Source: Agrypnia vestita (Eukaryota > Arthropoda > Insecta > Trichoptera > Phryganeidae). From it: a stretch of DNA of 64,000 nt. Location of the stretch: positions 1 to 64,000 of the forward strand of contig JADDOH010023140.1 of the NCBI GenBank assembly GCA_016648135.1. The letters are read 5' to 3'. A model generated the notes under the pieces. That model was not told where the DNA came from and ran no database searches. It worked only from the letters and a program-made list of their open reading frames with translations. This document shows positions 22,332 to 35,199 of this stretch, one piece after another. The position numbers were made by a program, and so were the translations under genes. How positions within the stretch are numbered: the first letter of the stretch is position 1; each line of letters starts with the position of its first letter.

Positions 22332-25147
22332 GGGCGAGCACGGTGCGTAGGCTCGCTCTCCCCTCACAGTGCGTGGTGAGCAATAGGCGCGTACCGCGAG
22401 GTGAGGGATACGCCAGTGTGAACAAAGTGCAACCGCAGCTTCTGATCGGGCAAGATCACGCGCACCTCATTGTGTCAAGAGAGGTGAAGGAGGTGCGCAA
22501 CAACGGTATCCAGTCCCGCACGGCCCTAGGATGGGCCACACACGGCGTATTCGGGAGCGATATCCACAATAGTGCCGCAACAGTGTTGGCAATTGCGGGT
22601 ACGGTGTCTCCAGCAACCGACAACTCTCTGGAGGGACTAGTTCGCGAACATTTCGCTGTGGATTCGCTGGGAGTAACCACCGCAGCCCGCATCAACAAGG
22701 AGGTCCTGGAAAAGATCGATCCAGCTATAAGGGCCGTAGAGCCAATGAGAATCATTGGTGAAGAAACAACGACCGAGAGGGTGCTCGGGATAGCGTGGGA
22801 ACCCGCCTCCGACAAATTTGTGTTCAAATTTATCAACTTACCGGAGCTAAAGGAGGCGGACCGCCCGACCAAACGGCAACTGTTAAGCGCCGTAATGAGA
22901 ATCTTCGACCCGATTGGCTTCCTAGCCTGTCTACTGATCCGGTCGAAGATACTGCTTCAAGACATATGGCGATCCAAGGTCGGGTGGGATGAAAGAATAC
23001 ATCCCGAGCACGCAGAAAAGTGGCGCGCATGGTACGGCATTATAAAAAAAAGTGAGTGTCAGATAGCGCGTCCTTGCCTCTCGAGTCGAAGTAGCAAGGT
23101 AATGCTGCATGTCTTTTGTGATGCATCGGAAAAAGCGTGCTGTACGGTGGCCTATTTCGTCGAGACAGGAGAGGGCGGCATAAACGTAGCCTTCATCTCG
23201 GCGAAATGTAAGGTCGCACCGTTAAAGCCGCTTTCAATTCCCAGAATGGAGCTACAGGCGGCGCTACTGGCCGCCACCATCAAAAGGGAGCACCGATGCA
23301 GCATCAACGATACCGTGTTTTGGACCGACTCCACGACAGTCTTGTGTTGGCTGCGGACCGACCCCAGGTCCTATTCGGCGTTCGTCGCGAACAGACTTGG
23401 AGAGATAGACGAACTCACGCACGCCGAATCTTGGAGGTGGGTGCCAACACAGCACAATCCAGCCGACATTGGGACCAGGGATGGCGAACCCCCGGACCTT
23501 GCTGCGGATAGCATGTGGTTCGGTGGACCAGAGTTTCTCAGGCAGGGCGAGTCGGCCTGGCCAAAAGAAAAAGCACGACCGCAGCCTGACGAGAGTTCAA
23601 TGGAACGAAGACCGGACACGGTGCTGGCGGTCCGGCAGGCCAACACGGGGGGAGCACTTCCCGACATAGTGCGCTTCTCGTCATGGACTAGACTGCTTCG
23701 CTCGACCGCTTGGGTACAGCGCTTTGTGGCAAATTGTCGCGGTCAATCGGGGAAGCAGTCCGCCCGAGATGTCACTACTGACGAGAAGACAGCGGCCGAG
23801 CGCACCTGGGTTAAGCACGCTCAGGCAGACGTTTTTGGGCCAGAAATACGGGCCCTGCAAGAAGGTAGGGCCATAGAAAGAAATAGCCGATTGTACCCGA
23901 TGACGCCACGATTGGATGAATACGGCGTCATCAGGATGGGGTCACGGCTAGAGCAGACCACAGTGGAAGGGATTCCGGCAGGATTAAGAGCGCCCGTCAT
24001 TTTGGACGGCGCGCACCCATATACACGGCTCATGGTACGCCATTACCATGAGCGCGAAAATCACCCGGGCACAGAAAAAACAGTCGCAGATGTGCGCGAA
24101 AACTTTTATGTGCTGAGATTGAGACCGCCCGTGCGCCGGGTGAAATTAGCATGTCAAGCGTGCCGCAACATGAAGAGTCAGCCGAACCCGCCATTAATGG
24201 GGCAATTACCAGACTGTCGGCTGGCTCATCATACGCCGCCCTTCCATCACTGCGGCCTGGACTACTTTGGGCCGATGCAGGTGGCTATCGGCCGACGAAG
24301 GGAAAAGAGGTACGGCGCGCTATTTACGTGCCTAACGACGCGCGCCGTACATGTGGAACTGGCGGAGTCACTATCAGCAGACTCTGCAATACTCGCCATC
24401 AGAAGAATGGCCGCTAGGCGCGGCCATCCGCGCCTCCTTTATTCAGATAACGGCACGAACTTCCGAGGCGCGGAAAAGGAAATGGCGGCCGCCCTGGCTG
24501 ATCTATACAATGATCCACGGATGCAGGGACATCTAGCGGAGAGCGGGGTTGAATGGAGTTTCAACCCCCCCCTCGCCCCGCACATGGGGGGCGCCTGGGA
24601 GAGTCTCGTGCGTGCTGTCAAACGCGCACTGGAAGCCACACTGAAGGAACGGGCACCGCGGGAGGAGACCCTAAGGACTGTACTGGCCGAGGCCGAGTTT
24701 ACAGTAAACAGCCGTCCACTGACGCATGTGTCAGTGGACCCACAAGATGACGCGCCGATCACACCCAACCATCTGCTACTTGGAACAACGGGCCGCAACA
24801 CCCACTTGGCCCTCTATGGGGCGCTGGATGAAAAAGTATGTTTAAAAAAGCAGTGGCAGATGGCGCAACAAATGGCAGATTTATTCTGGAGAAGGTGGAT
24901 GAGGGAGTACCTGCCAACATTGGCTCGAAGGCAGAAATGGCAGGAGCCCGCACCACCCATCAAAGAGGGAGAGATGGCCGTCATCGCCGATCCCGCGATG
25001 CCCCGCAACACATGGCCCAAGGGGAGAGTGATCGAGGTGAAGCTCGCGCCCGACGGGCAGGCGAGGGTGGTTCGATTAAAAACCACAACGGGCGACTACA
25101 CCAGGCCCGCAACAAAGATCATCACCCTGACAAGGGCGCCGCAGTGA
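22328..25147 (+). CDS. Element A pol lacking the RT core: RNase H and integrase
   Basis: 939 open codons. It starts in the protease C-terminal region (RASTVRRLALPSQ), continues to AARIN near residue 121, then jumps to sequence that in element C lies after the YMDD box, so about 260 residues of RT (fingers and palm with catalytic Asp) are missing in frame. RNase H keeps its acidic residues (CDASEKA about 262, PRMELQ, WTDSTT, HNPADIG). Integrase has an HHCC-type finger and a DDE triad in GLDYFGP (about 643), YSDNGTNF (about 705) and GGAWESLVRA (about 757), plus a C-terminal domain. The ATG overlaps the preceding stop as ATGA. It could supply integrase but not reverse transcriptase. Confidence 0.88.
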   Translation: MRASTVRRLALPSQCVVSNRRVPRGEGYASVNKVQPQLLIGQDHAHLIVSREVKEVRNNGIQSRTALGWATHGVFGSDIHNSAATVLAIAGTVSPATDNSLEGLVREHFAVDSLGVTTAARINKEVLEKIDPAIRAVEPMRIIGEETTTERVLGIAWEPASDKFVFKFINLPELKEADRPTKRQLLSAVMRIFDPIGFLACLLIRSKILLQDIWRSKVGWDERIHPEHAEKWRAWYGIIKKSECQIARPCLSSRSSKVMLHVFCDASEKACCTVAYFVETGEGGINVAFISAKCKVAPLKPLSIPRMELQAALLAATIKREHRCSINDTVFWTDSTTVLCWLRTDPRSYSAFVANRLGEIDELTHAESWRWVPTQHNPADIGTRDGEPPDLAADSMWFGGPEFLRQGESAWPKEKARPQPDESSMERRPDTVLAVRQANTGGALPDIVRFSSWTRLLRSTAWVQRFVANCRGQSGKQSARDVTTDEKTAAERTWVKHAQADVFGPEIRALQEGRAIERNSRLYPMTPRLDEYGVIRMGSRLEQTTVEGIPAGLRAPVILDGAHPYTRLMVRHYHERENHPGTEKTVADVRENFYVLRLRPPVRRVKLACQACRNMKSQPNPPLMGQLPDCRLAHHTPPFHHCGLDYFGPMQVAIGRRREKRYGALFTCLTTRAVHVELAESLSADSAILAIRRMAARRGHPRLLYSDNGTNFRGAEKEMAAALADLYNDPRMQGHLAESGVEWSFNPPLAPHMGGAWESLVRAVKRALEATLKERAPREETLRTVLAEAEFTVNSRPLTHVSVDPQDDAPITPNHLLLGTTGRNTHLALYGALDEKVCLKKQWQMAQQMADLFWRRWMREYLPTLARRQKWQEPAPPIKEGEMAVIADPAMPRNTWPKGRVIEVKLAPDGQARVVRLKTTTGDYTRPATKIITLTRAPQ

Positions 25148-25204
25148 AGGCGTCGCTGAAGGACCCTGTGGAAATCCTGTCCTCCCTAGGAGTGCAGGCG
25201 GACT

Positions 25205-25216
25205 GCACGGGGGGAG
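25205..25216 (+). other. Polypurine tract of element A
   Basis: GCACGGGGGGAG lies directly before the 3' LTR start (TGTAACGG at 25217) and would prime plus-strand synthesis. Element B ends with an equivalent GAGGGGGG. Confidence 0.7.
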
Positions 25217-27059
25217 TGTAACGGACAGGATGAATGATAGCCCTGAAAAGAGCCTCCTCAAAGAAGATGACATTGCCGAGTTCCATGGCTCGCTGCGGAC
25301 ACCGATCAAGGTGGACCTGTGACGTCATCTTATTCACGGGCGACCGGGCAGGACGCCGGTGCGTCATCACCACCCTGAGGACCGTAAAGACGGGTCCTAT
25401 GCTTTGATAAATTTGTGAACAAATTTATGTATGAAAATTTATGAAAATAAAATAGCTGTGACATGTTTTAAATTATTACAAATTATTGTAAGAACCTAAA
25501 TATTGACATATATGAATGTACTTTGTCACATGTTTATTTTCAATAAACGAGAAAATCGCTGTTGCGATAGACCGGGGTGGTGAGTGTAGCCAACTGTATG
25601 GCATAAAGACAGATATAAGAAATATTATTGAATATTTCCGAGTGACGGCCAACTGTATGGCGGAAAGACAGATACAGGAAATATTATTTCCTACGGCTAA
25701 CTGTATGGCCTGACAGACAGAATTACGAAATATTGTTTAATATTTCTACATATGTATCCGAGGACAGAGAGTTGGTATGCGAAGGAAAAACGGGCTGCAG
25801 ACCGATTGTTTCCGATAAGTCGCGAAGCCATATCTTGTCAGATCTCGGAGAAATCTACATATAACTAACAGTGTTTTATAGGCCTAGCGACGGGGCTCAT
25901 CACTAATAAGGTCCCGGGCGCGACAGCCACCGAAAAACGGTATTTGTACCAACAAATACAAGAATTTTCGACCCAAAATTGATTTTCTTATATTTACGAA
26001 AAACGAGGGTTTTTTCAATGAAATTGGTATCAAACCATAATATTTTTGCTAAACAAAGCCATTTAGGCTAAAATCTAAAAGAAAATCATGTAAATAAAAA
26101 AGTAAAATTTTTCACATTTTTTACGTAACCACTATCAGCAGTGGTCCAATGTCGATAAGGGTCATTTTTCAGTCAAAACTTTGAAACTGTCTTACAGACG
26201 CTACAACAGCCGGATCAACTTAAAATATTTTTTGTTGAATTCCTTGCATAAGAATCTACCCATTTTACATGTTTTTACATACCTACCTTGTCAGGGGCGC
26301 ACCTGAAAAATAAATGAAAATTAATTTTTTGCGACCCACTTTGAAATATTTATAAATGACTGAAATTTTATTGTACATAACTAAAACTGATATCAAAAGT
26401 TACACCCATGTGGGCTCTTTATAAACTGCATTAACAAACATGTATAAATCATAGTTAACAAATTTTATAAATTTAATTGTGAATTTTTCCTGAGCAAATA
26501 CCGCTGCGATCGGTATATATTTTTTGATAAAAAATTAACTTCGGTCTTGCGGGTCCAGGCAATCACGTCATGCTATAAGCAAGACATAGCACCATGTAAA
26601 TGACGTGATGAAAACCCCGGGGGGGTGGCGTAAAAATTCTAAATAATTTTTGAATTCTGTAAATAAAACTTTCCGAGCTATTTTTTAGACAATTTCGCGG
26701 GCGCGAACGCGCGATAAAAACTCTCTGTGATTGGCTCCCGGAAATAAGCCGGGAGGTATTAAATTTGTGTATAAATTAAACTTCCGTCGGCGTACAGATT
26801 CATTCCGTTCTGTGCTTTATACGTCGTCTGGACCACTTCTTCTGACTTTTACTCAACACCTCTGACCTCTGCTCTACCTACTGTTTTTGGATTTTGAAAC
26901 TTCAACTGGACTACCTGCAACCGGATAATTCACTTTTGTGAATATTTAGAACAACCACTGTCAGCGGGTTTACGATTACCGCTGTACAGTCTTGATCTGT
27001 TCTACGAGTCAAGTACGGGAGACCTGCGCATCATATCTTCGCGTATTCTGTACGGAACA
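25217..27059 (+). repeat. Element A 3' LTR
   Basis: Same length and ends as the 5' LTR, with about 15 substitutions and no net indel. It includes AGCCCTGAAAAGAGCC at 25239-25254. Confidence 0.92.
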
Positions 27060-30000
27060 CACACTAACCGTTTTTTGAGATTTGTATCTGATTGTATCGA
27101 TGATTTGTAACTAATTTTTCAAGGGTAATTCAATGGACAACCATCGGCATTATACAACAATTGTATCTTGGTACAATCCTTTATAAATCCCAAATAACAG
27201 AACCGAAAATAACCGGTCAAAATAACGGTTTGACCATCCCTATCCAAAACCACGAAGTTAAATACCTCAATTTGATGTGAAAGTCACATGATAAAGCTTG
27301 TAAGATTAATGTCACCGTGACAATGAAGTGTGTTGCCATTTGAACACACGAGCCGATCACAGATCACGGTTCCGTTGCCGGCGTCGTAACAAAACACTAT
27401 CTAAACTGGAGGAAAGGGGAACACGATACGCGGAGAAAGAGATAAAACACAGATAAATAGACGAAGGAGAGAGGCAAAAATACACGCGAGAGCGAGGCAG
27501 AACGAAGGATTTAAGAGAAATGAGTCACTAGCTATACCGAGCGTGTTATATGGACCAAAGAGCGAGCGAAACGCTGAACTGAGTAGGTCAGTAGGAATTC
27601 TATTGGAGCACGCGATAGCGTGAACCAAACGGTAAACGCATTGGACTCTGTTTACAGATACAATCTATTGTGTAATAGATACATCCACAGAAGCAATCAA
27701 ATCCAATGTAGGCATATCAAATATCGCAGTGGTAATTTCTGCATTAAAAATCGCAGGTAAACACGATGGGAAATATTTGCAGTTCAATGATCGATTTGGG
27801 TGGAATGACGTCGGTGTTGTTTTCAATTGCCAAATTTAGAAAGGAATTGTTTGCAGATTTCATCTTAAAAAAATAGAATAGCTTTTGAGATAGTACCCGC
27901 CTGGGTGCACGAAAAAATAAACGTACATTTTTTATCTTCAAAGGTCAAATATCAACGTTCGCCAAATCATATTCTTTCTTCGTGCCTGTCATAAATAAAC
28001 AATTAAATCAGTAATTCATATTCATTTGTCTACTAAAAACGAAAGCGTGAAAGATGATCAATGTGTTCCGCATTCTTTTAAGACTAATAAATAATTTTTG
28101 GTATTATTATCACTTTTTTGTCTAAAAATAGACATCTATAATAATAAATAAATGAAGGTACATCATAGTTTATAAAAACTTTATAAAGTATGATTTAGGT
28201 ACCTTTATTTATTTATTAAAAATTTATTTAACATATAATCATATAATAATTTCCCAGGGTCCTGTATATCCTAAATGTTTTAACGTTAAGGGAAATTGAA
28301 TAAGAAACATATAACATCAAATGGAGTGTTAATATCATTTTAAATATACGAATTAGATGGATTAATTGAATTTTTCAAAAATGAAAATTGAAAAACGTGC
28401 TGCTGTGTTGCAGGTAAAATAATTCCCTTTTCACTTAACGTCATTCGTGCCCGTCTTTCTAATAATCTCCAATAAATAAATGATTAATGTATTGCATACA
28501 TTGAGATGTTTATTTAACACTCGAAATATCGATAGTTGTGGCCTCAAAAGTAAAACAAAATAGAACATGTATTACAATAAAAAAAACATGCCTGTAAACA
28601 TGTCCCTACATTAATTTTTATTTTATAAATGGTTTCGAAGAATTATTTATTATATTATTATTAACCCATAGGCAACAATAAACCTTGAATATATTTAATG
28701 ATGGCAGATTTATTACCAATCAATCATTTTATTATTTTATGTGATTGATGGTATTAATAGTCTTAACGTCACCATAACAAAATTGTCCATTACCAACGCT
28801 ATGAAAATCCTAGGAAAATATTTGTATTGTGAATCAAATACAATTTTTTGATAACTCGTTTAAAGTACACCAGATCAAAAAATGGCAAAAGTGAAATGAG
28901 CTTGATCCAAATGACGCCGTTGAAAAAAAATACAATTATTGCTTAATGAACTAATTGGTAAATTGATCAGGAATTTACACAATAGCTCTATATACAGCTC
29001 TACATATTTATGGGTCTAAATTACATCAGACGTAATAAAATATCTCCTCTTGCGATGAAGACGCCTATTACAAAATTTACAAGCAAACAGATGCCGCATT
29101 TTGATTACAAAACATGGCCATCTTAAGTTACTCCATTCTAGGATAAGGTCGCTTTGCAACCCCAAAATGAGAGTGATTTTTTACTAGGAAGTTATACATT
29201 TTAATTTTTTTTTCATTGGCTATTCATTGAGCTATTATTTTATTGGAAAATTTAAAAAAAGAAAAAGTTGTGGAAACGACCAGACATTACCAGTGCTCCT
29301 ACTGAAATCTTCATTTTATGTACAGCTCAGATATGATTGTGGAACTGGTTGTCACTATCGTCAATCGAACATAATATCTGCGAAGATCAAATGCATAAAG
29401 GGCTTGAATTATAACTTGAATGTATAAACTTTCGTCTTGTTTTATCTGAGTTGCGTAGGATCAGTCTTTTATAGTGCATGTACAAAACAGCCTCTAGGCG
29501 ATTTTTTACGAAAATGGGCGCTACATAACTCGTACAATTTTATTACACTATTATGTGATAAAAGATAGATGAAGTTAGCCGGCGGAGATCATTTCGATCA
29601 TAAACAAGAAGACCAGGAAAACTGAATACATTACGTGTTTTAGATAATCTATCCAAATTGGAAGGAAGGCAACAACCTCATAAGCAAGCAGTTAATAGAT
29701 ATATTTTTGATATTTACAGCGTTAACTTTGTTTTTTAACGTTAACAAAATTATTGATTACAATATAATAAAGTTTGTATTGTATAATGTTTCCATGTCTC
29801 TGAAGGGGTTTTCCGAAGCAGAATTTTCCTACAACTTAGATATATATGCGGGGTATAAAAACAAAGGCAGCAATATCCAACAAAAATTTAATGCAGTCAC
29901 TTATAATGTACAAGATTACCCTCGCGGCATCGCACGCGTAGATTTTTAGTAACTATTAGTTATATTTTATTAATTAATGTATTAGCCTTAACATATAGAT

Positions 30001-30307
30001 ATTAATAATAAAAAAATAAAAAATATGTTATCGCAGAATTTTTATAGAACTTTTTAAGTTCTACGACTTCTCTATAGAAAGCATTTAAATATCTCTTACC
30101 GTTAAGACATCGTTCGTAAAAAACGCATCGCTCGACCATTTTTTTGTCGACTTTAGTTGTAAAATAGGTCACCACGAAAAGCCCTTTTATGTTAACGAGA
30201 TAATCATCCGTATTTTGAACTATTTTATATTGAAATATTGCTATTTCTGTACCTTGACAGTAATTGTATAACATTGTGACGCCGTTATTTTTTTGCGTTT
30301 TATGTTT
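27060..30307. other. Gene-poor AT-rich region
   Basis: A fragment ending GACCATCCCTA (about 27185-27243) resembles a hAT-type terminus. A more purine-rich, less AT-rich stretch lies at 27380-27620. An open frame ending at 29949 has a piggyBac-like phrase but is too short to call. Nothing else is supported. Confidence 0.5.
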
Positions 30308-30425
30308 GACAGGTTTGAAATTAATGAATTCAATCAATTAGAAAGCTTTTTATTCGTAATTGTGAATAACTTAACGATTGTTTACGTTTTAGAGCTTTCT
30401 GATTGAATTCATTAAACATGTCAAA
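30308..30425. repeat. Imperfect hairpin (MITE-like)
   Basis: Arms around 30308-30349 and 30392-30425 share AATGAATTCAATCA/TGATTGAATTCATT and TTGACAGGTTTGA-type ends. Terminal details and a target duplication were not resolved. Confidence 0.55.
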
Positions 30426-32400
30426 ATTAAAACATCGAAATTGGCGGCAATACAATGTTATACATACCCGTCAAGAGTGGGATAAAGATCTAACATCTCA
30501 ATATTGCTATTTTCAGAATAGCACAGAATATAATATATTCCGTTAATATTAATGAAATATAAAAAATAAATCCGTTATAAATCATTTATGATTATTGAAA
30601 TAATTTGATACTTCTTTAGTTGAATTCCATTCCCTCCCTCTCCCCACCCCTCCCATTTTATGCATTATCATCATTTAAATCTTTGAAATATTTATTATTT
30701 ATCACATATTCTTCATTGTTTTTTACTTAGTTTTTTTTTTACCAGCTTCGAGGAAACTTCACTGGCCGTACTAAACGAATATTTTTTTGATATTATATAA
30801 ATTTTTCATTACATTGTACTGTATGTTTCCCAAAATAAAATAAAAATATTCCGATAATATAATATATCTCCGAAACTACTCGTCTGATTTTAAAAATTCT
30901 TTCAACAATATTTAGAATGGATTTTCAGGGTGGACATGGGCTATTTTCGATCTTTCGGTACACGTAGGTTAAGCTTCAAAAGACAGCCTGGAGAGATCCT
31001 GGGTCAACAAACCGAGCCTTGTGGAGGTGCACTACGAACAGTGTGTCACTACATTGTCACTACTGACATGACGGAAGAAAGAAGAGTACAACATGCGATG
31101 AAATTATAAAAATTCTGTAACGTAAACAAAGCCAGCTCTCGATCGAAAGTAAAAGTCAATAAATAGATCAGCTGGTTTGTGGCATAACACGAGGGCATCC
31201 GTTTCAAATTGGCCGCTGCTGAATGCAAATGCTTAGCTGTAAACGCGAACAACAATCTGAAAGGTCACAAAAAATCGTTCGTTGGCTGCCTGGCGTTATC
31301 GAACAATTCAATGCCCGCATTGGCGGTGTCGAATGGGTGCGGATAAAAAGTGAACGGCTTTCGGAGGAATGCGGATGTGCAAAGGAGAGACATAATGCAA
31401 AGATTGAATCAGAAATAAGTGAGGAATATGAGAAAGGAAAAACTCTTTTTCTTATGAATAAATTGTAGTGAATCATGCCGCTGGTGGATATGCAGTACGG
31501 GTAATCGGCAGTGATCTCTGCGTAGCTGAGTTGATATCGTTTAAGAGGCTGTACACAACGCCGAGAAACCAATCCTTTTGTCTGTGTGAGTATTGCGAAA
31601 ATTACTCGACGTGAATGAAGAGCAGCCTTACCTTTCGTGTACGTAAATATCGCGGTATTCTCTACGGTTTGTTATGAGGATGATATTAATTGACATTGGT
31701 GGTAGTGGCGTAGGAATTGAAATGCTTTACTAACACCGAATTTATTATATAAAAGATTACGATGATTAATGCACATGTGAAATGAATAGGGCAGTAATAT
31801 GGAATATATTGTGGTTGTTCTTGGATGAAATAGGTGAACGTTGCGTTGTGCAAAGTCATCACTTAAGTCAGCCAAGACAGGTCGAAAGCCCTGTGAATGC
31901 CCAATTAAGGCTACATATTTTCCCTTATAAATAGCTGTGTTTCCGTGAAATCTTCAAAAATTTATCTTAATGAATGATGTTTACTTTATCCAAATCTGAC
32001 CACAAACGGTGAAGTTAGTGGCGATGAAACTTTTGGCTTTTGGAGTGGTGTTTAGTGCACCAGCCAGTTATTTTGGGCAGAGTCAGTAGTTGCTTTGATC
32101 ACTCTGCTTGATTCAGAAGAGACGGCGTGAATTATTATTACACATAAAATGGAACCGTTTGGCAAGAACTCCTATACATTATCTGCAGTTCATGCATTTC
32201 AAAGAGCCGCACGGAATGCGCGAAAAGCTGTCACTTCTGACTCAGACATTAAATAACACTTATGCAGTAAATTATAGTTATTATTGTTGTCACGTGAATA
32301 CAGTTCTATTTTTAAGGAAATAAATTATGTTCAGAAATGTCCTCAGGTTTTCACGGCGGTTCAGAATCTTCTGGGCTATTGGGAGGGAGCCCATTGGGTC
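30426..32400. other. No recognised gene
   Basis: An 81-codon open frame at 31223-31468 with acidic and basic residues has no recognisable domain or splice context. It lies in a slightly GC-richer island. Confidence 0.4.
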
Positions 32401-32411
32401 CATCATCATAG

Positions 32412-32520
32412 TTGGTATCGCTGATGCTACAAGACCATGCGCCTGCACATGAGACTCGGAATGAAGGCCATAGAGATCTGAATAGCCCAGAAAACTCAAT
32501 AGAGAAGATGTGGCTCCTAT
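32412..32520 (+). pseudogene. Tc1/mariner-type transposase scrap
   Basis: The reading contains QDHAPAHETR and then, after a gap, DLNSPENSIEKMW. This echoes the 'QDgAPaH' and 'SPDLNPIENxW' motifs around the last two catalytic acids of Tc1/mariner transposases, with the usual spacer deleted. No termini were found. Confidence 0.4.
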
Positions 32521-32727
32521 TGTATTCTGTACTTTGTACTTTTAGATATACATATACTGTAACACTTCATTTTCATGTATATGTTACAGTGAAAGTATAT
32601 TTTTCAACCTAATTATTAGGTTTATTTCTATTAGGTTAGTTAGGTTACTACTAATTAACTTGCCTAACTTGACCAACTTACTTCGTCAGTCAGTACAAGT
32701 CAGGTTCGTTAAGTTGTTTAACACATT

Positions 32728-34915
32728 TTTTTGTACCTGTATTACCTGTTATCTGCCAAAATCCCCCGACTCAAATGTTATAATATTCAAACCTTCTTAC
32801 CTCCTAGAGTGTGTATCTACAGAAAATATATCGTGTTTGATACTATAACGTAAGTCTGGCGGTCGCTGGCTCTTACTCTAAGAGATTTGATGACAATATT
32901 TGTATTGAAACCTGTTTTTATTTTGTTCTTATGTTCTGTCTTGAAATTGCTAACATTCTGCACAAAATAAAATATAAGGTGTATAGAAATATTTAAATGC
33001 GCAATACATCTTCAATTTAAATGCAACACTGAATGGTAGTCGCAAGTGTTCTAATTATTTCACCCGGTTTACTATTCAGAATGTGCTCGCGCATGTATAA
33101 TACAAACGGATAAGCTATGAATAAATATGTAAAATACATCTGGAATTGTTGACAGTTTCGTTGTTTATATAGACAGTTCTGCCATAGTGTGTTGTGATAC
33201 CAACCTAATGGCTATGGAGGGTGTGGTGAAACATTCCAAGTAGCCACAGGTGACAGAAAAAATCAACAAAATAAAATTCGCATAAAACAATAAACAAACC
33301 AAAAAGAAATGTAATTCAATTTGAGCAAAATTTATCACTAGGGCTCAAATTGCCCAATTGACGAATGCCAAGGTGCCAACGAACTGTGAATTTCGGACGA
33401 TTATTAAAGCGAGTCAAAAAATATACACACAATCGGCATAACACAACTTCAGGTTGTCATACTTCTGCGCGCGCGTACTTAGTGTTGGCTCTTGGCATAT
33501 GCCTTCCAGCTGTAACAGATTAAGCATGTCCGCTCCGCTATCAGTTGGCACCAACGAATAACGAGCAGTGATCCGATTCCTCTGGTCGGAGGGTTCGAAA
33601 TCGAAGTTTAACCGACACTTTGTTTCTTCTATTGATTTTTAGTATACTTTATATGAGGGAATTAGAAGCAAAAGCGTCACTTTGCATGTGATGAGAATAC
33701 CGGGCGACATGCAAATGGTGTCAACTTCACAATTGAATTTCACTATTGAAACAAACGTCTCAAATGTCAATATGTGTGGTTAAAATTTCGAAATTTTAAT
33801 ATGCAAACCTTTTTAATCTTGTAACTTGCGACCGCATCAACTATATTTCGTTTTTTAAATATACCGAGATCCTTTACACATGCCACGTTTATGCAACTAA
33901 TTTTAAAGCAAGAGGGGAGATTAAAAAATTAGGAAGTTTTTTATAAAATGCTGTGAAATTTGCACTCTGTTTTCCAGATAATCGGAGTAAGGGCATTTTC
34001 TTCACATAAACTTAAAAAAGTTTATATAAATTTCGTCTATTGGATAGTGGCGCTTTTGCTACTAATCCCATCATATACTCGTTTGGAGGTTCTGCATTCA
34101 GAGCCTAGGTTTGGTACCGACATAGGGATTGGAAGTATTTCCCGGTCAAAGGCTCAGATCACACTAATCATGGCAATTTCCAGGAAAAATCATGTTCGAA
34201 GAGGAAAGTGGCCCAAGGAAGAAGAAAGAGAAGAAACGGAAATAGACTCGACAGTTGTGTGCATCATCAGAGATGCTTTCTTAGACGGAGCGTGACGAAG
34301 CAATAGGTTAAGAAACGCAGATAGAAATCAGAGGTCAGGCGGTACAGCGGCCTAGATGTGCACGCTATGCAGATTCTGAGCTTGAAAACTCGGGAACCTA
34401 AGCTGACCAGATTCTGAAATAAAAACAGTGTCCTTGAACGTTAAAAGCAAGAATGCATAACTAATTTATGCGTACAATTTCGCTTCTGGACTGCGAAGTG
34501 TGAAGACACGCCAATGGTAATTGAGTGAATGAACCTCACATTGAATTGATTATCACATTAACTGCTCAGAAATTACGGGGAAAAAAAAAAGTTTTTTACG
34601 TCATTAGAATAAAGAATACTTTATCGTAATTTATAAAATAGTGAATATTCTAAAAAAACTATTATTACGTTCCTTTCAAACCTTCCAACTTATAAAACAT
34701 GTTTGAATTCCAAAACTCACTGGAGTTGATATGTATATAAAAACATGCAGTGGTAAATAGTAGGAGCCAGCGACCGCCAGACTTACGTTATAGTATCAAA
34801 CCTGAAATATTTTCTGCGGGTGTTCACTATACTAGGTAAGAAGGTTTGGATATTATGACATTTGTGTTCGGGGGATTTGGGCAGGTAACAGGTAATACAT
34901 GTACAAAAATGTATA
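32728..34915. repeat. Inverted repeat pair 1.9 kb apart
   Basis: About 145 bp at 32728-32874 recurs as the reverse complement at 34764-34914 (shared: ATCCCCCGA, CAAACCTTCTTACCT, GTAAGTCTGGCGGTCGCTGG). A third, direct partial copy is at about 35127-35195. The GCTGGCTC ends face inward. Either the ends of a foldback-type element or two oppositely placed copies of a short repeat. No coding sequence between was recognised. Confidence 0.7.
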
Positions 34916-35199
34916 AGTCAATCGTTAAAATATAAGGCATCAGGTAATATTGTTAAAGCCCGAATAAAATAAATAAAATTCTTATTTGGTATAGAGTTTC
35001 AAAGCGTCTGGCGGAAGAAATGGACCACGAAAGCCCCTGGCAATCATTAATATGAGTGTATATTGCCTCGTTAAACATATTAAAAAATCAGATTTGTTAT
35101 TTTAATGTTTTACTTATTCATTTTTTGTACCTGTATCTGCCGAAATCCCCCGAACTCAAATGCCATAATATCCAAACCTTCTTACCTACTATATTGTAA

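Larger units (their letters stand above)
18476..27059 (+). mobile_element. BEL/Pao element A, LTR-complete but RT-deleted
   Basis: 8.58 kb: two 1843-bp LTRs in exact register (offset 6741 bp throughout), primer site, gag, zinc-knuckle/protease frame, and a long pol frame with RNase H and integrase but no RT core, then a polypurine tract. The LTRs differ at roughly 15 positions by eye, so the insertion is young although it cannot encode its own RT. No target duplication: the five bases before it are GGGGG and those after are CACAC. Confidence 0.9.

Noticed and set aside
29787..29949. piggyBac-like transposase fragment
   Set aside because: Only a short phrase (SYNLDIYAG) is suggestive; no catalytic Asp region, termini or TTAA sites were found.
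33960..34295. 111-codon open frame with a hydrophobic start
   Set aside because: No recognisable domain, weak composition evidence and no convincing splice partner.
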